Below, piece after piece: positions 43,985-53,558 of a stretch of DNA of 64,000 bases (its first letter is position 1; each line of letters begins with the position of its first letter). The stretch lies in the NCBI RefSeq assembly GCF_001559595.1, contig NZ_LNTY01000034.1, positions 558,001-622,000 on the forward strand, written 5' to 3'. This stretch comes from Enterovibrio coralii. GTDB lineage: Bacteria > Pseudomonadota > Gammaproteobacteria > Enterobacterales > Vibrionaceae. The notes under the pieces are model-generated. The model saw nothing but the letters and a program-made list of their open reading frames with translations, was not told the DNA's origin and did not search any database. The translations under genes were made by a program, and so were the position numbers.

Positions 43985-44368
43985 ATGAGTCTAGATTTGG
44001 AACAGATGAAGAAAAACGCGATAGATTTTTACCGCACTGCCTATTTAGGTGAGCCAGCAAAGGCCGCGGAAAAATACGTGGGCGACATGTACATTCAGCA
44101 TAACCCTTTGGTTGGTGATGGTGTACAGGCTTTTATTGATTACTTTGATGAAATGCAGCGTGATTACCCTGATAAAAGCATCGAGTTTGTTCGCGCGATT
44201 GCGCAAGGGGATCTCGTGGCTTTGCACACCATTCAAACGTGGCCGGGTGATATTCAATACGTCACCATGGATTTCTTACGTTTTGACGAAAATGGCAAAA
44301 TCGTCGAACACTGGGATTCGATTCAGGAAGTACCCAAAGAAAGTAAAAACGGCAACCCGATGTACTAA
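43985..44368 (+). CDS. SnoaL-like / NTF2-fold protein
   Basis: 127-residue cytoplasmic protein of the SnoaL-like polyketide cyclase group. Typical blocks are Y-I-Q-H-N-P near residue 37, F-V-R-A-I-A-Q-G-D-L-V-A-L-H near 62 and E-H-W-D-S-I-Q-E-V-P near the end, giving the cone-shaped NTF2 fold with a possible acid-base pocket. Most bacterial members have no assigned substrate. Single gene between two terminators. Confidence 0.85.
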   Translation: MSLDLEQMKKNAIDFYRTAYLGEPAKAAEKYVGDMYIQHNPLVGDGVQAFIDYFDEMQRDYPDKSIEFVRAIAQGDLVALHTIQTWPGDIQYVTMDFLRFDENGKIVEHWDSIQEVPKESKNGNPMY

Positions 44369-44380
44369 ACGGGTAGATCC

Positions 44381-44407
44381 CAAAAGGCATCAAAACGGTG
44401 CCTTTTT
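44381..44407 (+). terminator. Terminator after the SnoaL-like gene
   Basis: AAAGGCATC / GGTGCCTTT (one mismatch or wobble) with a short loop and T-run. Confidence 0.75.
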
Positions 44408-44506
44408 CATTGGTGCTGTCTCAATAATTGTTTGAAAGCGATTAGAGAAATCTCCGTTCTTTTCTATGGTTGTTAAAGGGAAATCAATATTTTGAACGGG
44501 GAAACG

Positions 44507-44932
44507 ATGAAATACGTCAAATGGGGACTAAGTGCGTTTATAGCGTTTGTTTTTATACAATCGCTGTTTTTTAAATTTTCTGGCTCGCCAGAAACAGAGT
44601 TTATTTTTGGCACCCTAGGTGAGTGGTCGGGGCTTGCATGGTTTGGTCAATATGGCGCGTATATGGTGGGCGTCACCGAACTGATTGCTTCTGTTTTACT
44701 GTTTACACGATTCCATGCATTTGGTGCTTTACTGGCAATCGGGACCATGACGGGTGCGATTTTCTTCCACTTGTTTACGCCGATTGGCGTTGCTCAGCCT
44801 GCCTTTGATGCGGCGGGACAAGTGGTAGGTAATGACGGCGGTACCTTGTTCGTTATGGCGTGTTTGGTTTGGCTGTCAGCCGCATTTTTGCTTTATCAAA
44901 CTCGCCGAGGCGACAGAGAAGAAGTCGATTAA
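44507..44932 (+). CDS. DoxX-like four-helix membrane protein
   Basis: 141 residues from ATG 44507, with four hydrophobic segments (about 4-22, 46-67, 73-94 and 112-133). The early F-I-Q-S-L-F-F-K-F-S-G-S-P-E-T and the later G-V-T-E-L-I-A-S-V-L-L-F are like those of DoxX/DoxD-type proteins. Function unknown; some relatives act with quinones or in redox stress. A weak GGGGAAA ribosome site precedes the start. Monocistronic by appearance. Confidence 0.65.
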   Translation: MKYVKWGLSAFIAFVFIQSLFFKFSGSPETEFIFGTLGEWSGLAWFGQYGAYMVGVTELIASVLLFTRFHAFGALLAIGTMTGAIFFHLFTPIGVAQPAFDAAGQVVGNDGGTLFVMACLVWLSAAFLLYQTRRGDREEVD

Positions 44933-45129
44933 GCGTGACGTATTGACCATGCATGATTCGAGCACCTTCAAGTTTTATATTTAAATTATGCAAGTGATTG
45001 CTTAATAAATAGAGATGTCTTCCGCGAGTTAGCGATGTGTTTGGTGTTCCTTGTCGGGAATGTTGCAATTGGCGTTGTAGCCCTAATATGAGGGCCACAC
45101 GAAAATGGCAACTCAGGTGAGGAACACCG

Positions 45130-45561
45130 ATGCGTTATATTTTGAGCATGATGCTCGCGCTGATAGTGAACACAGGGAATGTGTTCGCCGCAGATTACAT
45201 GCACTACGACTCAACCTACAAAAACATCAAAGTAGGTTCCTCCACAGAACGTTCTCTCAGACACTTCCACGGAAAGCCACAACGCGTGGTGAAAAAGGAA
45301 AAATTTACCCTGTTTCGCTATCGTAAATTTGATGCTGCGGTGAATAAAAGTGACGGTAAAGTTCGCTCCATCATTATTTATGATCGTAATTACAAGGACA
45401 GGAACTACCTGAAGATTGGTGATAATCGGAAGAGGGTAGAACGTGTGCTGAAGAAAGACATCTTGGGCGATAACGCCGTTGATCGCGTTAATGGCATTGT
45501 TTATTGGTTTGATGGAAACAGAATAGAGAAAATTGTGTTGGCGTATCGACTCAAGCGATAA
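45130..45561 (+). CDS. Exported hypothetical protein, 143 residues
   Basis: Signal peptide M-R-Y-I-L-S-M-M-L-A-L with cleavage near residue 20 (V-F-A-A). The mature part is basic and has two copies of an I-K-V-G-S-S-T-E-R-S / L-K-I-G-D-N-R-K-R-V pattern followed by a strand, which resembles the repeat unit of BamE/SmpA-like small periplasmic domains. No cysteine at the cleavage site, so not a lipoprotein. AGGTGAGGAA precedes the start. Family not recognised. Confidence 0.6.
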   Translation: MRYILSMMLALIVNTGNVFAADYMHYDSTYKNIKVGSSTERSLRHFHGKPQRVVKKEKFTLFRYRKFDAAVNKSDGKVRSIIIYDRNYKDRNYLKIGDNRKRVERVLKKDILGDNAVDRVNGIVYWFDGNRIEKIVLAYRLKR

Positions 45562-45652
45562 GTGGTCGCTGAATTCTGCATCTTCAGGTTGTCTGGGTAT
45601 AAAATTAGTGTAAAACGTTGTAAGCCAATGTTTGTTTTACTAGGACGATTTT

Positions 45653-47448
45653 GTGTCAGAAGCCCACAAACCCCAACATCACAATACTCGGTCAATTCTG
45701 GCTTGGGTGTCATCGTTTCTCAAACCCTATAAGAATCGCGTACTCGCGGCGGTATTTTTCCTTTTTCTAGGGTCTCTGAGTTGGCTCGCGCTAGGCCAAG
45801 GTGTGAGGCTGGTGGTTGATGAGGGCTTTCTGTCTGGTAATGCGTCTGAGTTAAACCAAATCGTTCTGGTGATCCTCGCGATTACCTTTGTCAGCGGCAT
45901 CGCGACTTTTTGCCGCTTTTACCTCATGAGCTGCTTGGTGAGCGCGTGAGTGCAGATATCCGCATTCGTGTTTACCACCAGCTTCTATTACTCACGCCGT
46001 CCTTTTACGCCAAAGAAAGAACGGGTGAAGTGATTAGCCGTTTTACGGCGGATACCACTTTGCTTCAGACCGTTGTTGGATCGAGTTTGTCGATGGCACT
46101 GCGTTCAGCCGTGTCTGTGATTGGCGGTCTGGTGATGATGGGGATCACCAGCGTTAAACTCACTGCGCTTGTGCTGCTTGCTGTGCCTGTTGTGCTGGTG
46201 CCGATTGGTGTGCTGGGTCGACGAGTGCGAAAACTTGCGCGTGTGAGCCAAGATAAAGTCGCTGATTTAGGCGCGCACGTGGATGAAACCCTTCACGAAA
46301 TACGCACCGTGCAATCCTACAACCATGAAAAAACAGAAGCGTCGGTTTTCCAGTCTCGCGTCGAAACGGTGATGGACGCAGCAAAGCTACGTATTCGATA
46401 CCGAGCGACCTTGATGGCATCAGTCGTACTTCTAAGCATAGTGGCCATTATTCTCGTGACTTGGGTCGGCGCACTGAATGTGCTTGATGGTTCACTCTCT
46501 GCGGGTGAGTTATCTGCCTTTATGTTTTACGCACTTTTGGTTGCGGGTGGGGTTGCAACAATCAGTGAAGTGATTGGTGATATTCAGCGCGCGGCAGGCG
46601 CGACAGAGCGCTTGATAGAGCTGTCAGACATGCAACCGGACATCGAAGAGACAGTTTCACCCATTGCTTTTCCCGAACATGGTAAAGGTGATTTGGTGTT
46701 TGATGATGTGTGCTTTGCGTATCCGGGCGATGGCAGCCAGCCTGTGTTTACCTCGTTGTCATTTTCGATCAAAGCCGGCGAGCGCGTTGCATTAGTCGGG
46801 CCGAGTGGAGCAGGTAAAAGCTCGGTGTTTGCGCTCCTTCAGCGTTTCTTTGATGTGCAAAGCGGCGAAATACGCATTGATTACGCGCCGATTAAACAAC
46901 TGACTTTGGAGCGTTTGCGTGAACAGTTTGCACTGGTGCCGCAAGAGTCTGTGATTTTTGCGACTAGTGTGTTGGAGAACGTCAGATACGGGAAACCTGA
47001 CGCGTCGATTGAAGAAGTGATGCGCGCGTGTCAGGCAGCGTCTGCGCACGATTTTATTTCTGAATTCCCAGAAGGCTATCACACGGAATTGGGCGAGCGT
47101 GGCGTGCGTTTATCTGGCGGCCAAAAGCAACGTATTTCGATTGCACGAGCCATATTGGCAGACCGTCCGGTATTACTGCTTGATGAAGCGACAAGTGCGC
47201 TAGATGCCGTGAGTGAGCACCATGTGAAACATGCGCTGGATGCCTTGATGAACAGTAAAACCTCCCTTGTGATTGCGCACAGGCTCGCAACTGTTGTGAA
47301 TGCTGATCGAATCTTGGTGTTGGATAAAGGCAATATTGTTGCGACAGGGACACACCGAGAGTTGATGGAAACCAGCCCGCTGTATCGTGAGTTTGCCTCA
47401 TTGCAGCTGGTGGCTTCTGATGCTGCACACCTTAGCGATGCCGTTTAA
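45653..47448 (+). CDS. ABC exporter, MsbA/BmrA-like half transporter (frame interrupted near 45933)
   Basis: Homodimeric-type exporter of about 599 residues: six-span transmembrane domain, then an ATPase domain from about 350. Walker A G-P-S-G-A-G-K-S-S, Q-loop V-P-Q-E-S, signature L-S-G-G-Q-K-Q-R, Walker B L-L-L-D-E-A-T-S-A-L-D and H-loop I-A-H-R-L are all present. GTG 45653 starts the gene. The frame breaks at C-R-F-Y-L-M-S; restoring one G at about 45933 (AGCTGCTT to AGCTGGCTT) gives S-W-L-G-E-R-V-S-A-D-I, the expected sequence. The substrate could be a lipid or a drug. Confidence 0.88.
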
Positions 47449-47542
47449 ATAAGAGAAAACGGCACGTATTTGTGGCTTGAGTCCGTCGAAAGTGGTCAGG
47501 AAAGGTGTCTCACACCGATTGAAGAAAAAGCAAGGAAGTAAA

Positions 47543-47701
47543 ATGAAAAAGCTATGCGCAACAATCTTGATGATGCTGTTTATTGCGGGTTGTTCACCAA
47601 CCGTAGGCAGTGACGAGTGGTGCAATGATATGAAGGAAAAACCGAAAGGCGATTGGACGGCCAGTGAAGCCGGCGATTTCGCTAAGCATTGCATTCTGTA
47701 A
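47543..47701 (+). CDS. DUF3012 small lipoprotein
   Basis: 52 residues from ATG 47543, with AAGGAAG in front. Lipobox I-A-G-C gives lipidation at C17. The short mature part, S-D-E-W-C-N-D-M-K-E-K-P-K-G-D-W-T then C near the end, matches the DUF3012 family of small marine gammaproteobacterial lipoproteins. Function unknown. It lies between the ABC exporter and the converging deoD terminator. Confidence 0.8.
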   Translation: MKKLCATILMMLFIAGCSPTVGSDEWCNDMKEKPKGDWTASEAGDFAKHCIL

Positions 47702-47731
47702 AATGAAAAAAGGCAGGGGAGACCCTGCCTT
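47702..47731 (-). terminator. Terminator after deoD
   Basis: Perfect 9-bp stem AAGGCAGGG / CCCTGCCTT, 4-base loop, with a T-run on the minus strand. Confidence 0.8.
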
Positions 47732-47775
47732 GAACTTGATGTTGTGTTTCCCAATACTGGCTTGGGTATTTTTGT

Positions 47776-48486
47776 TTATAGAGAAACTGCTGTATCCAGA
47801 GCCAGACCAATCATGTCATTCAGAGTCGTAACACGGTCTTCAGCACTCAGGCCTTCGTGACGGATAATGTGGTCAGTCACGGTGCAGATAGCCAGAGCGC
47901 GAACACCGAACTCAGCCGCCAAGCTATAGAATGCGCTCACTTCCATCTCTACGCCGTAAACGCCGTATTTTGCCAGAAGTGGGTAGAAGTCTTCATCCGG
48001 ACGGTAGAACATGTCAGAAGAGAACACGTTACCTACCTTCACAGACAGTTCTTTTTCTTTTGCTACGTCAACAGCGGTACGCAACATGTCGTAGTTCGCC
48101 AACGCTGCGAAGTCGTGGTCGCGCAGACGAGTACGGTTCATCTTAGAATCCGTCGATGCACCCATTGCGATAACCAGATCCATCAACTTAACGTCGTCGT
48201 GGATTGCACCACAGCTACCGATGCGGATCAGGTTTTTGATGCCGTAGTGGTTGATCAGCTCGTGAACGTAGATAGAAGCTGATGGCGCACCCATGCCGTG
48301 ACCCATAACAGACAGTTTCTTGCCTTTGTAGAAACCGGTGAAGCCCAGCATGCCGCGAACGTCAGTCACTTGTACTGCGTCTTCCAAAAAGTTCTCAGCA
48401 ATGTACTTAGCACGCTGCGGGTCACCCGGCATCAGAATCGTTTCTGCGAAATCACCTGGGTTAGCATTAATGTGTGGAGTTGCCAT
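47776..48486 (-). CDS. deoD: Purine nucleoside phosphorylase, DeoD type
   Basis: 236 residues from ATG 48486, preceded by AGGAGC; the longer frame upstream is not conserved. It splits purine (deoxy)nucleosides with phosphate. M-P-G-D-P-Q-R-A-K near residue 20 binds phosphate, R-I-G-S-C-G-A and V-E-M-E-V-S-A-F-Y are substrate-site motifs, and the catalytic aspartate is in V-T-D-H-I. Divergent from a Crp/Fnr-type regulator gene; a nucleoside transporter gene follows that, making a purine salvage module. Confidence 0.95.
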   Translation of the reverse strand: MATPHINANPGDFAETILMPGDPQRAKYIAENFLEDAVQVTDVRGMLGFTGFYKGKKLSVMGHGMGAPSASIYVHELINHYGIKNLIRIGSCGAIHDDVKLMDLVIAMGASTDSKMNRTRLRDHDFAALANYDMLRTAVDVAKEKELSVKVGNVFSSDMFYRPDEDFYPLLAKYGVYGVEMEVSAFYSLAAEFGVRALAICTVTDHIIRHEGLSAEDRVTTLNDMIGLALDTAVSL

Positions 48487-48549
48487 TTTAGCTCCTAAAG
48501 GATAATGTTGTGACGCGCTCACTTTAGGGTGTTGTGCACTCCGAAAAAA

Positions 48550-48561
48550 GGACACTTGTCC
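48550..48561. promoter_or_regulatory. Palindrome GGACACTTGTCC in the deoD/regulator divergent promoter
   Basis: GGACA-N2-TGTCC, flanked by A-rich DNA on the left. The exact reverse complement, GGACAAGTGTCC, occurs at 49394-49405 before nupC. The regulator gene lies between them, so these are its likely binding sites. Confidence 0.65.
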
Positions 48562-48629
48562 GTTAACAACCGCTTCCATGCCACAAAACGGAGCTTTGCC
48601 TTTGGGCGACTCACGGAAACGAGTCTTAC

Positions 48630-49298
48630 ATGGTTTTACTAAGACGTGATGGTATGTCTCTTCAGGCTCAAACTTCGCTATTTCAATCTTTATTAGACCA
48701 ACCTTTTTGTCGACCTTTTAAAATTCATAAAGGCGATACATTCCTTGTTCAGGGTGAAATAGCTAACCAATTGTTTTTGGTGAACAATTGTGATTTTTCT
48801 GTGTCGTATCTGACGCCGGCAGGTAAACGTTATATCGTGAATTCACAACGAGGATTCACCGGCGTTCTTGGAGAAATGGAAGTATTTCGACCAGAAGGAC
48901 GCTATGTCTTCAGTGTCACGGCACTGAATGACGCAAACGGCTATCAAATTAGTCGCACAAAATTGTTGGAAGCTGTCGCTCAACAGCCGGAAATGGCACT
49001 TCATTTCCTGCAATTGGTAACGGGAAGATACGAAGAATCCATTGGTCATACATTGAGCAATATTCTCTACACGCTTCGGTTTAATATTATCCGTGTGATG
49101 CTAAATAAATCGGCCGAAGCGAATGACGGTTGGTTTGAATTTAAAACCGATCAACACGCGGGTGAGTTGGGGGCTACCACTAGGGCGTTCCGCCGCGTGG
49201 TAAAAGACTTGGTCGATGAAGGTGTGGTGGATAAAAAACGCAGCACTTACCGCATTGCCAAGCTCGACGCACTGAAAAACGAGCTAGATGCGGGCTAA
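48630..49298 (+). CDS. Crp/Fnr-family regulator (YeiL-like by context)
   Basis: 222 residues (or 214 if ATG 48654 is used). The N-terminal cyclic-nucleotide-binding fold reads [16 protein letters not shown] then [13 protein letters not shown], without the usual arginine/serine pair that binds cAMP, so it senses something else. A dimer helix and a C-terminal winged helix ([16 protein letters not shown]) follow. There is no N-terminal cysteine cluster for an iron-sulfur centre. E. coli YeiL, of the same family, also sits by a nucleoside transporter. Likely controls deoD and nupC through GGACA-N2-TGTCC sites. Confidence 0.85.
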   Translation: MVLLRRDGMSLQAQTSLFQSLLDQPFCRPFKIHKGDTFLVQGEIANQLFLVNNCDFSVSYLTPAGKRYIVNSQRGFTGVLGEMEVFRPEGRYVFSVTALNDANGYQISRTKLLEAVAQQPEMALHFLQLVTGRYEESIGHTLSNILYTLRFNIIRVMLNKSAEANDGWFEFKTDQHAGELGATTRAFRRVVKDLVDEGVVDKKRSTYRIAKLDALKNELDAG

Positions 49299-49358
49299 CC
49301 GCAAACGGTTTCCTGCAAACGTTTTCGTTTTAATGACGATTCTCTCAATTTCTCACTT

Positions 49359-49405
49359 TTTTCGGTCACTTTTGAGCGCTAAGTGACCGAAAAGGACAAG
49401 TGTCC
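49359..49405 (+). promoter_or_regulatory. 13-bp inverted repeat plus GGACAAGTGTCC palindrome upstream of nupC
   Basis: TTTTCGGTCACTT (49359-49371) and AAGTGACCGAAAA (49381-49393) are perfect reverse complements around a 9-base spacer. The palindrome GGACAAGTGTCC starts at the next base. The repeat may be a terminator of the regulator gene or a second operator; no T-run follows on the plus strand, which favours an operator. Confidence 0.6.
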
Positions 49406-49496
49406 TTCTTTTCAAATCCTGCCGACGTTACAACACGCTCGGCAGCGACAAACTCGCTAGATTAACGCTTTTTGCCCACTAGAGATCACCCAGTTT

Positions 49497-50729
49497 ATGA
49501 GCATCATCATGAGCCTTATCGGCATGGCATCCCTGATTGCTATCGCCGTACTACTTTCAGACAATCGCAAAAAAATTAATATCCGCACCGTTGGTGGCGC
49601 GCTTGCTATTCAAGTCGCGTTTGGTGTGTTTGTTATGTACGTTCCGTTTGGTCAAGCAATGCTTCAAACCATCGCGGATGGTGTTGGCAGCGTCATTAAC
49701 TACGCAAATGACGGTCTGGCATTTACCTTCGGCGACTTGGCGAAATACAAAGTTGGTTTCGTGTTCGTTATCAACGTGCTGTGTGTTGTTATCTTTATTT
49801 CTGCGCTGATCTCTGTGCTTTACTATCTGAAAATCATGCAGAAAGTGATTGCCGTTATCGGTGGTGCACTGAAAAAAGTGCTGGGTACCAGCCACGCGGA
49901 ATCTATGTCAGCGACGGCAAACATCTTTGTTGGCCCAATTGAAGCACCGTCTCTGGTTCGTCCTTTTGTTCACACCATGACACGTTCTGAGCTGTTTGCT
50001 GTCATGGCAGGTGGCCTAGCATCTGTTGCAGGCGGTACCATGATTGGTTACATCAATCTGGGTATCGATGTGAAATACATTCTGACCGCATGTTTCATGA
50101 CCGCGCCTGCTGGTCTGCTGTTCGCAAAACTGCTGTGCCCTGAAGTAGACGAGCCGAAGAAAACCATTGAAGCGACCGTTGAAGCCAACGATGACGAGCC
50201 AGAAACACTGCTGGATGCGATCACGCAAGGTTCGATGATCGGTCTGCAGCAAGTGGCATGTGTAACTGCACTGCTGATTTCATTCGTGGCACTGACCGCA
50301 CTGCTGAACGGTATCGTTGGCGCACTGGCGGGTCTGGTAGGCTTTGAAGGCATCACCGTTCAGTTGATTCTGGGCTACCTGTTGTCACCTCTGGCATTCC
50401 TGTTGGGTGTGCCATGGGATGAAGCGGTGACAGCGGCATCTCTGATTGGTCAGAAAATCGTTATCAATGAATTCGTGGCATACGTGAGCTTCTTGGATGT
50501 GGCTGACGCGCTGTCTGAGAAAACCCAAGCAATCATCATCTTTGCACTGTGTGGTTTTGCTAACATCGGTTCATTGGCAATGGTTATCGGTGGTCTGAGC
50601 GCAATGTCTCCTGGCCGTCGTAAAGAGTTCAACAAGATTGGTGTGCGTGCGCTTTTGGCCGCTATCCTTGCAAACTTGATGAGCGGTACGATTGCAGGTC
50701 TGCTGGTGTCACTTGGCAGCATCATGTAA
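49497..50729 (+). CDS. nupC: NupC-type concentrative nucleoside transporter
   Basis: 410-residue inner-membrane symporter taking up nucleosides with protons or sodium. About ten spans. Conserved CNT motifs G-P-I-E-A-P-S-L-V-R-P and G-T-M-I-G-Y, then K-I-V-I-N-E-F-V-A-Y and the later C-G-F-A-N-I-G-S-L are all present. It completes the purine salvage module with deoD and the Crp/Fnr-type regulator and has its own terminator. Confidence 0.93.
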   Translation: MSIIMSLIGMASLIAIAVLLSDNRKKINIRTVGGALAIQVAFGVFVMYVPFGQAMLQTIADGVGSVINYANDGLAFTFGDLAKYKVGFVFVINVLCVVIFISALISVLYYLKIMQKVIAVIGGALKKVLGTSHAESMSATANIFVGPIEAPSLVRPFVHTMTRSELFAVMAGGLASVAGGTMIGYINLGIDVKYILTACFMTAPAGLLFAKLLCPEVDEPKKTIEATVEANDDEPETLLDAITQGSMIGLQQVACVTALLISFVALTALLNGIVGALAGLVGFEGITVQLILGYLLSPLAFLLGVPWDEAVTAASLIGQKIVINEFVAYVSFLDVADALSEKTQAIIIFALCGFANIGSLAMVIGGLSAMSPGRRKEFNKIGVRALLAAILANLMSGTIAGLLVSLGSIM

Positions 50730-50752
50730 AACTTAGATTCACTAAGAATTTA

Positions 50753-50780
50753 AAAAGCGGGCCGAGTGCCCGCTTTTCTT
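50753..50780 (+). terminator. Terminator after nupC
   Basis: AAAAGCGGGC / GCCCGCTTTT with a 5-base loop and T-run. Confidence 0.85.
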
Positions 50781-50937
50781 TTTGTATTCATTCAGATAGT
50801 TAAAATGAGGTGACCCTTAACGGGTAATTATCGTGCTAGAACTTTGGTATATGTGATCGCATTGCGTCTACACTGCGTTGATACAGTTAGAAATAGCTCG
50901 TTACTTCTCTAAACTGATGCGCCATGCGGAGGCAAGG

Positions 50938-52347
50938 ATGTCAGAACTAGCAGTCGATCTCGCCCGAATCCAGTTTGCGTTTACCGTTTCATTTCACATC
51001 ATCTTTCCGGCGTTCTCTATTGGGCTTGCCAGCTACATTACCGTGCTAGAAGCGTTGCACTTGAAGACGCGACAGCATCAGTACCTCGAACTCTCGAAAT
51101 ATTGGACCAAAATTTTTGCCGTCACTTTCGGTATGGGGGTCGTGAGTGGCATCGTCATGAGCTACCAATTCGGCACCAATTGGGGCGTATTCTCTGATAA
51201 AACAGGACCGGTACTTGGACCTTTGATGGGTTACGAAGTGCTAACCGCGTTTTTCCTCGAAGCGGGTTTTCTTGGCATCATGTTGTTTGGTCGTGAACGA
51301 GTAGGGGAAAAGCTGCATTTTCTGGCGGTTGCGGTGGTTGCTTTTGGTACCTTGCTCTCAGCGACGTGGATTCTCTCGGTGAACAGTTGGATGCAAACGC
51401 CCGCTGGTTTTTCCTACAACGAAGAAGGCCAGTTCATTGTCACCGATTGGTTTGAAGTGGTGTTTAACCCTTCCTTCCTTTACCGCCTTGTCCATATGGT
51501 CATCGCTGCCTATCTGACCACAGCCTTCATGGTTGCGGGTGTCGGCGCATGGCATTTGCTGCGCGCGCCTCACAACGAACTTGCCCGCATCAGCCTGTCG
51601 ATGGGGATGTGGATGGCCTTGTTGGTGACGCCTATCCAAATCGTGGCGGGCGACATGCACGGTCTGAATACCCTTGAGCATCAGCCGATGAAAGTGGCGG
51701 CAATGGAAGGGCACTTTGAGACTCAAAAAGGTGCGCCGCTGATCTTGTTCGGTATGCCAAACGAAGAGACAGAAACCGTCGACTACAAGGTGGCGATTCC
51801 CTACCTTGGCAGCATCATTCTTACCCATTCTATCGACGGTGAAATCAAAGGGCTAGACAGCGTGCCGCCAGAAGACAGGCCACCTGTCGCGATTGTGTTT
51901 TGGAGTTTCCGCATCATGGTCGCCATTGGCTTCTTGATGCTGGCGATTGGTTTGACGTCGCTTTGGTTGCGGCACAAGAAAACGCTGTATGAAACCCCGT
52001 GGTTCCTCAAAATTTGTACATGGTGCGCGCCGTGCGGATTTGTCGCTATTTTGGCGGGCTGGGTAACAACAGAAGTTGGCCGACAACCGTATACGGTTTA
52101 TGGCCACTTGCGAACGGTAGATTCGGTGTCACCGATAGATGCAGCGGCAGTGGGTACGTCGCTTGCCGTGTTTGTCGTCGTCTATTTCGCGATTTTTGGT
52201 GCCGGTATCTATTACATCCTCAAGCTCATGCGCAAATCGCCAACGAAATACGAGCAGGATTTGGACAGCCGCGTGGTGACGCGTCTCTCGCATGGTAATG
52301 CAGGACACGATGTGGATGACGCAACACCGAGCAAAGGAGAATCGTAA
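50938..52347 (+). CDS. cioA: Cytochrome bd-type quinol oxidase subunit I, CioA type
   Basis: 469 residues from ATG 50938 (AGGCAAGG upstream; the earlier frame adds 20 improbable residues). Membrane subunit holding haems b558, b595 and d, reducing oxygen with quinol. F-T-V-S-F-H-I-I-F-P-A holds a haem ligand histidine; E-V-L-T-A-F-F-L-E-A-G is the usual helix. The Q-loop is short, as in cyanide-insensitive (Cio) enzymes, unlike the long-loop CydA at 55675. Followed by cioB with a one-base overlap and a small DUF2474 gene. Confidence 0.92.
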   Translation: MSELAVDLARIQFAFTVSFHIIFPAFSIGLASYITVLEALHLKTRQHQYLELSKYWTKIFAVTFGMGVVSGIVMSYQFGTNWGVFSDKTGPVLGPLMGYEVLTAFFLEAGFLGIMLFGRERVGEKLHFLAVAVVAFGTLLSATWILSVNSWMQTPAGFSYNEEGQFIVTDWFEVVFNPSFLYRLVHMVIAAYLTTAFMVAGVGAWHLLRAPHNELARISLSMGMWMALLVTPIQIVAGDMHGLNTLEHQPMKVAAMEGHFETQKGAPLILFGMPNEETETVDYKVAIPYLGSIILTHSIDGEIKGLDSVPPEDRPPVAIVFWSFRIMVAIGFLMLAIGLTSLWLRHKKTLYETPWFLKICTWCAPCGFVAILAGWVTTEVGRQPYTVYGHLRTVDSVSPIDAAAVGTSLAVFVVVYFAIFGAGIYYILKLMRKSPTKYEQDLDSRVVTRLSHGNAGHDVDDATPSKGES

Positions 52348-53344
52348 TGGATTATGCATTGATTTGGGCGGTTCTCATTGCCATTGCGGTTCTCGCGTAC
52401 GTTATTTTGGATGGCTTTGACCTTGGCGTAGGGATCCTCTTTCCATCGCTAAACGATGACGAAAAAGATGCTGCGATGAACTCCATCGCACCCATTTGGG
52501 ATGGGAACGAGACTTGGCTAGTATTGGGCGGCGGCGGGCTGTTCGCCGTCTTCCCATTGGCTTACTCCGTTATCATGCCTGCGGTTTATGCCCCCATTAT
52601 CGCGATGTTGATTGGCTGATATTTCGTGGCGTAGCATTTGAGTACCGCTATCGAACAAAGAAAGGGCGATACCTATGGGATTGGTCGTTTGCAGGCGGCT
52701 CGATGGTAGCAACCTTTTCCCAGGGCATGATTTTGGGTACCTTGCTTCAGGGAATTGAGGTGGCTGATAGGCAATACGCGGGCGGTTGGTTTGACTGGCT
52801 GACGCCCTTTTCCATTTTCTGCGGTATCGCCGTGACCATCGGCTATACACTGCTGGGCGGGTGTTGGTTACTGATCAAAACCTCCGGCCCGATTGAAGAA
52901 AAGCTGTTTGCGAAGTGTAAGCGACTGACACTCCTGTTCCTCGCTGCCATTGGTTTGGTGAGTGTTTGGCTACCCTTTATCTCACCGGAAATCGCGGCAC
53001 GCTGGTTCACCTTCCCGAATGCGGCAGTGTTCTTCCTGATTCCTATTACCTCCGCATTTGCCGCTTATCGACTTTGGCATTCGTTAGTGGCTGAAAAAGC
53101 ACTCGCGGCGTATTTGTGGACGTTGGTCATTTACCTGATGGCCTTTTCTGGGTTCGCAATCAGTATCTTCCCGTACATGGTGCCAAGAGCGATCACCTTG
53201 TGGGAGGCGGCTGCGCCAGAAAACAGCCTCAAATTCCTGTTCGCAGGAGCGGCGTTCCTCTTGCCTATCATCGTCGCTTACTCGGCATACTCTTATTGGG
53301 TGTTCCGCGGCAAGGTGAGGGCAGACGAGGGCTATCATGAATAA
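52347..53344 (+). CDS. cioB: Cytochrome bd-type quinol oxidase subunit II, CioB type (frame interrupted near 52616)
   Basis: Membrane partner of CioA, about 332 residues. The first frame (52347-52619) has V-I-L-D-G-F-D-L-G-V-G and I-W-D-G-N-E-T-W-L-V, both family hallmarks. The second frame holds F-E-Y-R-Y, G-G-S-M-V-A-T-F-S-Q-G and the rest. They join if one base is restored after 52616 (GGC-TGAT to GGC-CTGAT), giving M-L-I-G-L-I-F-R-G-V-A-F-E-Y-R. Overlaps cioA by one base (TAATG). Probably a consensus error, as the rest is intact. Confidence 0.9.
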
Positions 53345-53456
53345 ATCGCTACGATCAGGACTCTGGTTTATTGGGCTGTGGCTCCTCGGGGTAGGGGCCG
53401 TCAGCCTGTTGGCATTAATCATCAAGCTTTCAATGAAATGGGTAAACCTTATCTGA
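53337..53456 (+). CDS. DUF2474-type small subunit of the Cio oxidase
   Basis: 39-residue protein with one membrane span (W-F-I-G-L-W-L-L-G-V-G-A-V-S-L-L-A-L), starting inside the end of cioB (overlap of 8 bases). DUF2474 proteins regularly follow cioAB, much as CydX follows cydAB, and probably stabilise the oxidase. Too short to be found by length-limited gene calls. Confidence 0.75.
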   Translation: MNKSLRSGLWFIGLWLLGVGAVSLLALIIKLSMKWVNLI

Positions 53457-53558
53457 TCGTATGCCCAATTCTGATACCCAATTCGGATTAAAACTGGATA
53501 TCTATCCAGTTGTTCATTATCCTAACGGCAATTGTAACCAGAATACCGAGTTTCTATT

